The notes under the pieces: generated by a model
What the model saw: only the letters and a program-made list of their open reading frames with translations
The model's database searches: none
Told to the model about the DNA's origin: nothing
Shown here: positions 57,283-64,000 of the stretch, one piece after another
Numbering within the stretch: position 1 is the stretch's first letter
Layout of the letters: each line of letters opens with the position of its first letter
Assembly (NCBI GenBank): GCA_014872785.1
Contig: WKFJ01000036.1
Location: forward strand, 1 to 64,000
DNA from: Alteromonadaceae bacterium
Lineage (GTDB): Bacteria > Pseudomonadota > Gammaproteobacteria > Enterobacterales > Alteromonadaceae
Direction of reading: 5' to 3'
Length of the DNA stretch: 64,000 nt
Program-made: the position numbers and the translations under genes

Positions 57283-57499
57283 ATTTTTTACCAATTTGCC
57301 TAAAACTGCGCAAGCGAACTACTAAAATACCCCAATAGCCCCAACCTGATAGTAAAACTCCAAAGGCAAGGAATATGAGTCCGGGGATTTGCACTAAAGG
57401 TATGGTGTTGGCACCGGTTAGAATGAGTATTGCGCCAACGACAAAACATCCGAGCCCCCATTTGAAACGCGACCATGCGCGAGCTAATGGGGACTTCAT
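57275..57499 (-). CDS. Hypothetical two-helix membrane protein downstream of nfuA
   Basis: These 74 residues contain two hydrophobic helices (about 13-31 and 37-58), with basic ends (RAWSRFKWG and RLRSFRQIGKKSK). It has no recognised family. The ATG at 57499 lies 7 bases after the nfuA stop, so the genes are probably co-transcribed. The frame is open to 57556, which would overlap nfuA. The 3' end overlaps the convergent hybrid kinase by 8 bases. Confidence 0.65.
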   Translation of the reverse strand: MKSPLARAWSRFKWGLGCFVVGAILILTGANTIPLVQIPGLIFLAFGVLLSGWGYWGILVVRLRSFRQIGKKSK

Positions 57500-57506
57500 C
57501 GGAGAC

Positions 57507-58085
57507 TTAGTAGTAAGAATGTTCGCCAGCTTGGTGCTCGGTAACGTCTTTGACACCTGTCAATTCGTTAGGGAATTGTTCCAATAATTGCTTTTCAATC
57601 CCGTCTTTTAGTGTGACATCCACCATTGAACAGCCGTTACAACCTCCACCAAATTGTAATATTGCGACGCCTTCTTCGGTAATTTCCATCAGCATGACTT
57701 GGCCACCGTGATTGGCTAGCTGAGGGTTAATTTCCGAGGTGATTATGTATTCAACACGCTCTGCCAGCGGTGCATCTTCTGAAACTTTACGCGCTTTGGC
57801 ATTGGGAGCTTTCAAAGTCAGCTGCGAACCCATTTGGTCGGTAACAAAATCGATTTCAGCTTCTTCTAAGTAAGGAGCACTTTCCTGATCAACAACGGCA
57901 GAAAAACCGTTAAAAGGAAGCTGCACATCAGATTCTTCTACCGCGTCTGGTGGGCAGTAAGACACACCACACTCTGCTCCTGGAGTACCAGGATTGACCA
58001 CAAACACCCTGATATTGGTGTTTTCTGCTTGATTTTCCAACAATTTCTTGAAATGTACTTGAGCAGTTTCTGAAATAGAGATCAT
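57507..58085 (-). CDS. nfuA: Fe/S biogenesis protein NfuA
   Basis: These 192 residues comprise an N-terminal degenerate A-type domain ([20 protein letters not shown]) and a C-terminal Nfu domain with the cluster-binding CxxC in [15 protein letters not shown]. It carries [4Fe-4S] clusters to apo-proteins and protects them under stress or iron limitation. The ATG at 58085 gives the same N-terminus ([12 protein letters not shown]) as in the family; an ATG at 58097 is also in frame. A perfect inverted repeat lies in the divergent gap upstream. Confidence 0.95.
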   Translation of the reverse strand: MISISETAQVHFKKLLENQAENTNIRVFVVNPGTPGAECGVSYCPPDAVEESDVQLPFNGFSAVVDQESAPYLEEAEIDFVTDQMGSQLTLKAPNAKARKVSEDAPLAERVEYIITSEINPQLANHGGQVMLMEITEEGVAILQFGGGCNGCSMVDVTLKDGIEKQLLEQFPNELTGVKDVTEHQAGEHSYY

Positions 58086-58127
58086 AATAGTCGCCATACT
58101 GTAAATTGCCGAGCAGTGTACCAAAAA

Positions 58128-58150
58128 TACTTGAGTAAAACACTCAAGTA
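58128..58150. promoter_or_regulatory. Perfect inverted repeat between nfuA and the M14 peptidase
   Basis: TACTTGAGT and ACTCAAGTA flank AAAAC. Nine perfect base pairs in a 137-base divergent promoter gap suggest an operator, 43 bases from the nfuA start. ACTCAAGTA is not a regulator site I can name. Confidence 0.5.
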
Positions 58151-58222
58151 ATCGATTCTTTTACGGAATTAGTAATTAAAAACACGTATAGACACAACTC
58201 GCGTAGATAAGAAAGACAAAAA

Positions 58223-60805
58223 ATGAAAACAATTTTCCCCGTTTTACTGTTAATTATAGCGCTATCGCAACTCGGTCAAGCCGTCCACGCTAAGCAATAT
58301 AACGCCGATATCGATTATTTTGCGAACACTATCGAGTTCGATTCTGCTATTCCTACACCTGAAGATGTTTTAGGCAATCCGGTTGGCACTTGGCATGTTC
58401 GTCCTGACCAAATAGTGAACTACATGCAGGCGCTGGCGAAGGCTTCTGATAAAGTTAACGTTGTAGAGATTGGGCGCTCACATGAAAACAGACCGCTTAT
58501 CCACGTTTTCATTACGTCTGCCAAAAACCATGCAAACTTGGAGAGCATCCAAGCTCAACATTTAAAAAACTGGAATGCGAGCGGTGACAACACAGTTGCC
58601 CAAGATGCTCCTGTCATAGTTAACATGGGATATAGTATTCACGGTAACGAATCATCAGGTTCCAACGCTGCGTTGCTAGTTGCCTATTACCTCGCCGCCG
58701 CGAAATCTGAGGACGTGACAGAGCTGCTCAAAAACACTGTAATCATCATTGATCCGAGCTTAAACCCGGATGGTTTGAGCCGCTTTGCGCATTGGGCGAA
58801 TAGTCATCGCGGTAAAACCTTGGTTACTGATCCTGCCAATAGGGAACACAACCAACATTGGCCAAGCGCTAGAACTAATCACTACTGGTTCGATTTGAAT
58901 AGAGATTGGTTATTACTTACTCACCCAGAATCTCGCGCGAGAGTGGAACAGTTTCAAAAATGGCGTCCACATGTACTCACTGATTTCCATGAAATGGGCA
59001 GCCATAGCACGTACTTCTTTCAACCCGGTGTTGCTACTCGGAATAATCCAAATACCGATGCCGAACTGGTTGAATTAACCACAAAAATTGCAGATTTCCA
59101 CGCTGCCGCATTAGATGACCAAGGTGAGCTGTACTTCACTGGAGAGGCATTCGATGACTTTTATTATGGCAAAGGATCGTCCTATCCAGATGCACAAGGC
59201 ACAGTAGGTATTTTGTTTGAACAAGCAAGTTCTCGTGGTCATTTACGAGAGACTAGAAACGGCCTACTTTCTTTCCCTGAAACCATTGCGAATCAAGTTA
59301 CGACATCACTTTCAACTTTCGCCGCCGTTAATGCGCTGCGAAAAAATATTTTAGAGCACCAGCAGAACTATCTCTCGGTGACCATGGAAAAAGCCAAGAA
59401 AGACAAAATAAGCGGCTTTTTGGTGAAAGCGGGCAAAGACAAGGTTCGTATGCAAGAGATGTTAGACATACTGCAAAGTCATCAGATCAAGATCTTTCCA
59501 CTCGTCAAAGACTATGAGTTTAATGATGTTTTGTTTTCCGCGGGCAATGCTTATTTTGTGCCGTTACAACAACCTCAGTATCGCTTAGTTAAATCGTTGT
59601 TTTCTAATAGGAAGAGCTTCCAAGACAATACTTTTTATGACGTATCCAACTGGAATATTGCGCATGCATTTAACGTAGAATATTCCACTGTATCAGGAAG
59701 TCGATGGAATAAAATTCCCTACAATAAAGACCGCGCTATACCTAACATGGGAGTGGAAAATTCAATCGACACAAGCGCAGTAGCCGTCGCGTTTAATTGG
59801 TATCAATCTACAGCGCCTAAGTTGTTGCAATCGCTACTTTCTATGGATATCGACGTTAGGGTGAGTGCAAAAGCATTCACAGCAAAAACTAACCAAGGTG
59901 AAGTTGATTTCCTCAGTGGCGCGGTTGTTATACCACGTGACAGTTTGTCAAAGTCTATGGTTCCAAAGATCCTTGCCGCAGCAGATTCTGCAAAAGTAAA
60001 ACTATGGAATATTACGTCTGGGCTTACCCCGAGAGGCATAGACTTAGGTTCACGCAATGTTCAGCCGCTTGAGACTCCTGACATTCTTTTAGTCGTCGGC
60101 AGAGGAATGTCGCAATATGAAGTGGGAGAAATCTGGCATTATCTCGATACTTATTTATCTATTCCTGTATCTCTAATTGATCGAGAGCGCTTAGGGAGTG
60201 CCGATCTGTCGAGATATTCCCACATGATCTTTGCTGATGGCAATTACAAGTCTGTCAATGAAAGTACGGTGAAAAAGATTGATAGATGGTTAAAAACAGG
60301 TGGCGTTCTCATTGGCCAGAAACGCGCAGGCGCATGGTTTGCTGACAACAGCTGGCTAAATGCCGATTTTATTGACCAAGAAGACATCGAAGGTGCCTTT
60401 GACACTTCCTCTCTGCGCTACGATGATATGGATGCACTATCGGCAAAACAGAGAATTGCTGGTGCGGTGTTTGAGACAAAAGTGGATTTATCACACCCGC
60501 TACTGTTTGGGTTTGAACGCAAAACGTTACCGGTATTTAAAAATCGAAACGTGATTATGCGCAATCAAACCAAGCCTTTTTTAATGCCGATTCAATTTAC
60601 AACGAACCCGCTCAAGGCCGGGTATACAGCAGATGAAATGCAAAAGCTTGTCGCGAATTCTGGTATGGCGGTTGCTCACAACAAAGGCAAGGGCAAGGTG
60701 ATTTACTTTTCCGATAACCTCAATTTTAGAGGTTATTGGCGTGGCACAAGGCGATTGATGAGCAACGCAATATATTTCAGCCAATTTATTGATGTGGCAG
60801 ACTGA
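58223..60805 (+). CDS. Exported M14-family zinc carboxypeptidase-like protein
   Basis: These 860 residues include a signal peptide (1-23). The M14 domain (about 50-370) has zinc ligands His140 and Glu143 in SIHGNESSG, FDLNRDW for substrate binding, and His256 in LTDFHEMGSHSTYFF. The remaining 490 residues include a glutamine-amidotransferase-like region (about 620-730, LVVGRGMSQYE onward) and a beta-rich tail. It is probably a periplasmic peptidase for scavenging peptides. It is divergent from nfuA, and its 3' end overlaps comF by 20 bases. Confidence 0.88.
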   Translation: MKTIFPVLLLIIALSQLGQAVHAKQYNADIDYFANTIEFDSAIPTPEDVLGNPVGTWHVRPDQIVNYMQALAKASDKVNVVEIGRSHENRPLIHVFITSAKNHANLESIQAQHLKNWNASGDNTVAQDAPVIVNMGYSIHGNESSGSNAALLVAYYLAAAKSEDVTELLKNTVIIIDPSLNPDGLSRFAHWANSHRGKTLVTDPANREHNQHWPSARTNHYWFDLNRDWLLLTHPESRARVEQFQKWRPHVLTDFHEMGSHSTYFFQPGVATRNNPNTDAELVELTTKIADFHAAALDDQGELYFTGEAFDDFYYGKGSSYPDAQGTVGILFEQASSRGHLRETRNGLLSFPETIANQVTTSLSTFAAVNALRKNILEHQQNYLSVTMEKAKKDKISGFLVKAGKDKVRMQEMLDILQSHQIKIFPLVKDYEFNDVLFSAGNAYFVPLQQPQYRLVKSLFSNRKSFQDNTFYDVSNWNIAHAFNVEYSTVSGSRWNKIPYNKDRAIPNMGVENSIDTSAVAVAFNWYQSTAPKLLQSLLSMDIDVRVSAKAFTAKTNQGEVDFLSGAVVIPRDSLSKSMVPKILAAADSAKVKLWNITSGLTPRGIDLGSRNVQPLETPDILLVVGRGMSQYEVGEIWHYLDTYLSIPVSLIDRERLGSADLSRYSHMIFADGNYKSVNESTVKKIDRWLKTGGVLIGQKRAGAWFADNSWLNADFIDQEDIEGAFDTSSLRYDDMDALSAKQRIAGAVFETKVDLSHPLLFGFERKTLPVFKNRNVIMRNQTKPFLMPIQFTTNPLKAGYTADEMQKLVANSGMAVAHNKGKGKVIYFSDNLNFRGYWRGTRRLMSNAIYFSQFIDVAD

Positions 60806-61553
60806 TACTTAAACACCAAACCTCAATTCTGATATTGGGGTTTATTTTGAAAATCGCTCTGCACAGTGCTGAAACAGTGGCCCCGGTGGTGATGACATCG
60901 TCGAAAACAGCAATGTGGTGTAGTTCTTTGAGTCTCTCAGAGACACTAAAAAGATCCGGCTCTAGAGTCCTTCTTGCCGTGGCGTTTTTAGTTACTTGTG
61001 GGCGAGTGAATTTACGTTTTTTTACGGCGCCTTCAAGGACGGGAATTTCAGAGATATCACCTAGGAATTTTGCGGTGCGCGCACTTTGGTTGAAGCCTCG
61101 CAGCCACAACTTAAAAAAATGAATAGGAATTGCGACTATAAACTGTGGCAACGTTTCGGGTGTTCTGTGTTGTATGCAGTTTTTGTAAAAAAGTTGGGCG
61201 GCGGCGCTCGCGTAACAAGGTTTATCCCGATATTTCAAGGTTGATATCAGATAGTCTAAAGGCCATTTATGCGAGCCTATGGCGAGTAATTTATACGCTT
61301 GTAGCTTGGGCAGGGCTTTGGCAATGTCTGGTCGAAGTGATAGATTTGCGCCTTGATGAGTTAATTTAAAGCTACTGAGCTCTGTTTCACAAATGCTGCA
61401 TATGAGTGTTTCGCTGTGCACACTGCAGAGCAAACACTGGTTGGGTATTAGCTTGTCCACTGTGCTTTGCATGCGCTTTCGTATGTGAGAAAAAAGGGGA
61501 TTTTGTTTGAGGGGCACATATCCTTTATGCCCAATTAACCGTATGGGTTGCAT
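60786..61553 (-). CDS. comF: ComF family phosphoribosyltransferase-like protein
   Basis: These 255 residues have an N-terminal zinc-finger-like Cys set (CLLC ... CSIC) and a phosphoribosyltransferase fold with the PRPP-binding loop in IAVFDDVITTGATVSAL. RGFNQSARTAKFL is the other ComF hallmark. ComF proteins help natural transformation, and the enteric relative GntX/YhgH supports use of DNA as nutrient. It is divergent from bioH, as in Escherichia, with nfuA close by. Confidence 0.93.
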   Translation of the reverse strand: MQPIRLIGHKGYVPLKQNPLFSHIRKRMQSTVDKLIPNQCLLCSVHSETLICSICETELSSFKLTHQGANLSLRPDIAKALPKLQAYKLLAIGSHKWPLDYLISTLKYRDKPCYASAAAQLFYKNCIQHRTPETLPQFIVAIPIHFFKLWLRGFNQSARTAKFLGDISEIPVLEGAVKKRKFTRPQVTKNATARRTLEPDLFSVSERLKELHHIAVFDDVITTGATVSALCRAIFKINPNIRIEVWCLSISLPHQ

Positions 61554-61601
61554 CTACCTTCCTTGAGTACATTTTCCAATCAAAAGGGTAAATTATTTTT
61601 C

Positions 61602-62369
61602 GTGCAAAAGATAGTCAATGAATCTACACAGCCTAATAAATTAGTGTTTTTACATGGCTGGGGAATGAGCTCTCACATTTTCCATCCTGTGATAGAAAAA
61701 ATGAACTCGTGGGCTGACATTGTGTCTGCAGACCTACCTGGCTACAACGACAACGCAGTAGCACAGTCGCAAAGCCTCAGTTTTGAGGAGTACGCTGGGC
61801 TGACTGCGTCGCAACTACCTGACAACAGTGTACTAATTGGCTGGTCACTCGGGGGCTTGGTAGCGCAACAAATCGCGTTGGCTTTCCCGCATAAAATACG
61901 CAAATTGATTCTGCTGTGTTCGAGTCCATGTTTTGTAGAAACAGAGTCGTGGCGAGGCATAAAACCGGCTGTGCTGGATTCATTCAAATCGCAACTTAAG
62001 CATGATTATCAGAAATTGTTAGACCGTTTTCTCGCGATTCAAGCGATGGGCAGCGAATCAGCAAGAAACGATGTGAAGAACCTTAGAGAGTTATTGCGCG
62101 GCACATCAGCACCGTCAGAAGCTACCTTGGCTCAAGGATTAGAGTTTTTACATAGTGTAGACCTGCGTGATCAGGTAGGTGATATTCGACAACCCACATT
62201 GCGAATTTATGGTTCTCAAGATTCATTAGTACCCAAAAAGCAGGGTGAGCAAATTGAAGTCTATTGCCCCAATTCTGAAAAGTATCTAATACCAAAGGCG
62301 TCCCACGCCCCTTTTATTTCCCATGAATCCTTATTTATTGACAAGATCATGGAGTTTTATAGCTTATGA
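61602..62369 (+). CDS. bioH: Pimeloyl-[acyl-carrier protein] methyl ester esterase BioH
   Basis: This alpha/beta hydrolase removes the methyl group from pimeloyl-ACP methyl ester in biotin synthesis. It has the nucleophile Ser in IGWSLGGLVAQ, the oxyanion region FLHGWGMSS, Asp in YGSQDSLVP and His in ASHAPFISH; CSSPCFVETESWRGIKP is a BioH mark. The GTG at 61602 gives 255 residues, matching BioH length. In-frame TTG codons at 61548 and 61563 would extend it into comF leader DNA. No in-frame ATG exists nearby, so the start is uncertain. Confidence 0.9.
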   Translation: MQKIVNESTQPNKLVFLHGWGMSSHIFHPVIEKMNSWADIVSADLPGYNDNAVAQSQSLSFEEYAGLTASQLPDNSVLIGWSLGGLVAQQIALAFPHKIRKLILLCSSPCFVETESWRGIKPAVLDSFKSQLKHDYQKLLDRFLAIQAMGSESARNDVKNLRELLRGTSAPSEATLAQGLEFLHSVDLRDQVGDIRQPTLRIYGSQDSLVPKKQGEQIEVYCPNSEKYLIPKASHAPFISHESLFIDKIMEFYSL

Positions 62370-62403
62370 TTATAAGTACGGGTGCCTTAATCTAAACAAA
62401 GAC

Positions 62404-62430
62404 TAAATTTACGCTTCCCTATGCCGTTAG
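62404..62430 (+). promoter_or_regulatory. Sigma-28 (FliA) type promoter
   Basis: TAAA (62404-62407), exactly 15 bases, then GCCGTTAG (62423-62430) fits the flagellar sigma-28 consensus TAAA-N15-GCCGATAA with two mismatches. It lies about 40 bases before the 106-residue gene. No sigma-70 match of similar quality is visible. Confidence 0.65.
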
Positions 62431-62469
62431 ATTGGTTAATAATTATACATGAGGTAATAGAGGTATATT

Positions 62470-62790
62470 ATGGCTATAGATGTATCTAGCAATTTAAATT
62501 CAGCGATTGTGTCTGGAGTGCTTGGCGTGAATAATGCGTCGAATAATATCACTACGACATCAATCAGCTTGGCGCAACAACAAGCATCATTGCGGTCAAC
62601 ATCTGATTTGTTGAGTGACGTGGGTTTGCAGCAAATCGGTAATGTTTCAAGTTTACTTCCGAGTGGCGGCGATACCTTTACGTCTGACCTACTTTCATTG
62701 CAAAACAATCTTAATAACGCGCAAGCGTCTACCAAGGTTTTGGATGTTGCAAATGAAACCGTTGGTCGCTTAATTGACGAACTGGCATAG
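62470..62790 (+). CDS. Small flagellar rod/hook-terminus-like protein
   Basis: These 106 residues are Asn/Ser-rich. The N-terminal NSAIVSGVLGVNNASNNI resembles the start of flagellar axial proteins, and the C-terminal ASTKVLDVANETVGRLIDEL resembles the end helix of rod and hook proteins. It reads like the two D0 helices joined with almost no middle domain. No signal peptide, as expected for flagellar type III export. The upstream sigma-28-type promoter supports late flagellar expression. The resemblance is by eye and the role is unknown. Confidence 0.7.
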   Translation: MAIDVSSNLNSAIVSGVLGVNNASNNITTTSISLAQQQASLRSTSDLLSDVGLQQIGNVSSLLPSGGDTFTSDLLSLQNNLNNAQASTKVLDVANETVGRLIDELA

Positions 62791-62810
62791 AACCTAGCGA
62801 AATCAGCCCT

Positions 62811-63782
62811 ATGAATATTGTCACGCCGATACCAACTGCAATTCCGTTCACAACATCGAATGTGAACACGGAATCTGCGCGCCGTGACAATGCATTACGC
62901 GAAACTATTCCCCAACCTACTCAGTCAGAAAATTCACCTGCGGAAGCTGGGGTTGGTAATGAATCAGAGCGTTCTCGGACCGCGGCGCAGGTCAACCAAC
63001 AACTGACTTATGACCGTGCAACACTGCAGCAGAATGCTGAAGCCGCCATTCAAGATCAGAATAATGCGGCACAGCAAGATAACGCGGACGACCCGAGTGC
63101 CGGTAGAGAGAACGCTGAAGAACGTCAAAAAGAACAGCAAGAAGCCGCTGAACAGCAAAAGGTTCAAGAATTAAAAGAACGTGATCGTGAGGTTAGAGCG
63201 CACGAGCAAGCTCATGCTTCAGTTGGCGGGCAATATGCAGGCTCGCCTTCTTACGAATTCGAAACGGGTCCTGATGGTCAGCAGTATGCGGTCGGCGGAG
63301 AAGTGTCGATAGACATTTCTGAAGCGAGTGACCCGGAAGAAACTTTGCGTAAAATGCAGCAAGTTCGAGCGGCAGCCTTGGCGCCTAACGAACCCTCGCC
63401 GCAAGACTTAAGAGTCGCCGGTGAAGCAGCCCGCAAAGCGCAAGAAGCACGTGCAGACATAGCCGCTGAAAATACTGAAAACTTACAAGCATCATTCGAT
63501 AGAGTTTTTAGTGAAGAAGGTGTATCGGCGAGCCCTGAAGTAAATGAAGCACCTGAGCTCGATGAGATTGTAAACCCAAGCGATATAACTGGCCCAACTC
63601 GTTTACTCGAAGAAACCCCAGACCCTGTAGCTGAAGCTGTTGGATTGGAAACAGGTGCTGAAGAGTTTAGAAGAGAACAAACGACACGAGACGCCGAAAT
63701 TAATGCTCGAGCGCTCAGAATCGAAGGCTTTTATCAACAGGTGTCGCAACCCAGAATATCTGGATTGCAACAAACCGCTTAA
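62811..63782 (+). CDS. SprA-family putative metalloprotease
   Basis: The 323 residues have a low-complexity, Gln/Glu/Ala-rich N-terminal part (about 25-125), a likely coiled coil, and a conserved core VRAHEQAHASVGGQYAGS with an HExxH zinc motif (HEQAH), followed by YAVGGEVSIDIS. This core is the SprA-related putative metalloprotease family. The tail (about 220-323) is acidic and likely disordered. There is no signal peptide. It starts 20 bases after the rod-like gene and probably shares its sigma-28 promoter, which suggests export or action at the flagellum. Confidence 0.82.
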   Translation: MNIVTPIPTAIPFTTSNVNTESARRDNALRETIPQPTQSENSPAEAGVGNESERSRTAAQVNQQLTYDRATLQQNAEAAIQDQNNAAQQDNADDPSAGRENAEERQKEQQEAAEQQKVQELKERDREVRAHEQAHASVGGQYAGSPSYEFETGPDGQQYAVGGEVSIDISEASDPEETLRKMQQVRAAALAPNEPSPQDLRVAGEAARKAQEARADIAAENTENLQASFDRVFSEEGVSASPEVNEAPELDEIVNPSDITGPTRLLEETPDPVAEAVGLETGAEEFRREQTTRDAEINARALRIEGFYQQVSQPRISGLQQTA

Positions 63783-63833
63783 GCAAACACTACTTTACCA
63801 AGTTAGCGCTCACTCTTACTTTTAAATACCGTT

Positions 63834-64000
63834 CTAGCCTTTTTTCGCCTTGGCAAACGCCTCTGCTAGCGCATTGCCCATCGCACTATTTCCTGGCGCA
63901 TTGTTTTGCGGCTTGGCAGCGTGATGTTTCTTTTGTGGGCGATTAGTTTGCTGTTTCTTTTGTGCAGGTTTGTGTTGTACCTCATCATGCAAACGCATGG
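63834..64000 (-). CDS. tex: 3' end of a probable tex gene (transcription accessory protein), partial
   Basis: The last 54 codons are visible: MRLHDEVQHKP, then a Lys/Gln-rich tail ending NALAEAFAKAKKG. The partial codon at the window edge could complete Thr, giving TMRL, the end of the S1 RNA-binding domain in Tex proteins. The basic tail and AFAKAKK end fit Tex from related bacteria as I recall them. The gene continues beyond 64000, so identity rests on a short stretch. Confidence 0.55.
   Translation of the reverse strand, partial: MRLHDEVQHKPAQKKQQTNRPQKKHHAAKPQNNAPGNSAMGNALAEAFAKAKKG

Overview
The window reads as chromosomal DNA of a marine gammaproteobacterium of the order Alteromonadales, probably close to Alteromonas, Glaciecola or Paraglaciecola. 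This is inferred from protein character and gene order: coaBC-dut-slmA facing radC-rpmB-rpmG, mutM-coaD, kbl-tdh-glpE-glpG, ubiCA facing plsB, lexA, and a cox cluster with heme A synthesis genes. Coding density is high. I saw no tRNA, rRNA, insertion sequence, prophage or CRISPR array.

Region 1 (1-9.2 kb) is housekeeping: nucleoid occlusion, dUTPase, CoA synthesis, ribosomal proteins L28 and L33 behind a strong promoter, base-excision repair, a Wzi-like outer-membrane protein and the NhaA antiporter. Region 2 (9.2-15.3 kb) is a light-repair island with four photolyase/cryptochrome-family genes in two divergent pairs: an iron-sulfur (6-4)-type enzyme with an overlapping DUF2256 zinc-finger gene, a class I photolyase, a cry-DASH, and an atypical member interrupted by one TGA at a Trp position. 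Region 3 (15.4-31.3 kb) holds a sterol-desaturase-like membrane hydroxylase, an AraC/cupin operon with two paralogous mini membrane proteins, LPS core glycosyltransferases (waaA, GT9, GT4), threonine catabolism (kbl-tdh), glpE-glpG, a FliL-like protein, ubiquinone genes (ubiC, ubiA), plsB, and lexA with two SOS boxes.

Region 4 (31.3-40 kb) is a complete caa3-type cytochrome c oxidase locus: structural subunits, Cu and heme A assembly factors (CtaG, SURF1, CtaA, CtaB, SCO and a second SCO-like protein), and a small antisense DUF2909 gene. Region 5 (40-47.4 kb) has a polysaccharide deacetylase, a DinF-type MATE pump and a four-gene operon (TonB-dependent receptor, unknown polytopic membrane protein, HAD phosphatase, DUF1361 protein).

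Region 6 (47.8-57.3 kb) is the most unusual. It encodes a 2208-residue signalling protein (pseudokinase, AAA-type ATPase, helical region, GAF, histidine kinase, two receivers, HPt). Two smaller proteins follow; they share near-duplicate N-terminal receiver domains but carry different outputs (a diguanylate cyclase with an I-site, and a hybrid histidine kinase with HPt). Region 7 (57.3-64 kb) has nfuA, an exported M14 peptidase, comF and bioH. It then has a sigma-28-type promoter in front of a 106-residue protein resembling fused flagellar rod/hook termini and a SprA-family HEQAH putative metalloprotease. The last bases hold the 3' end of a probable tex gene.
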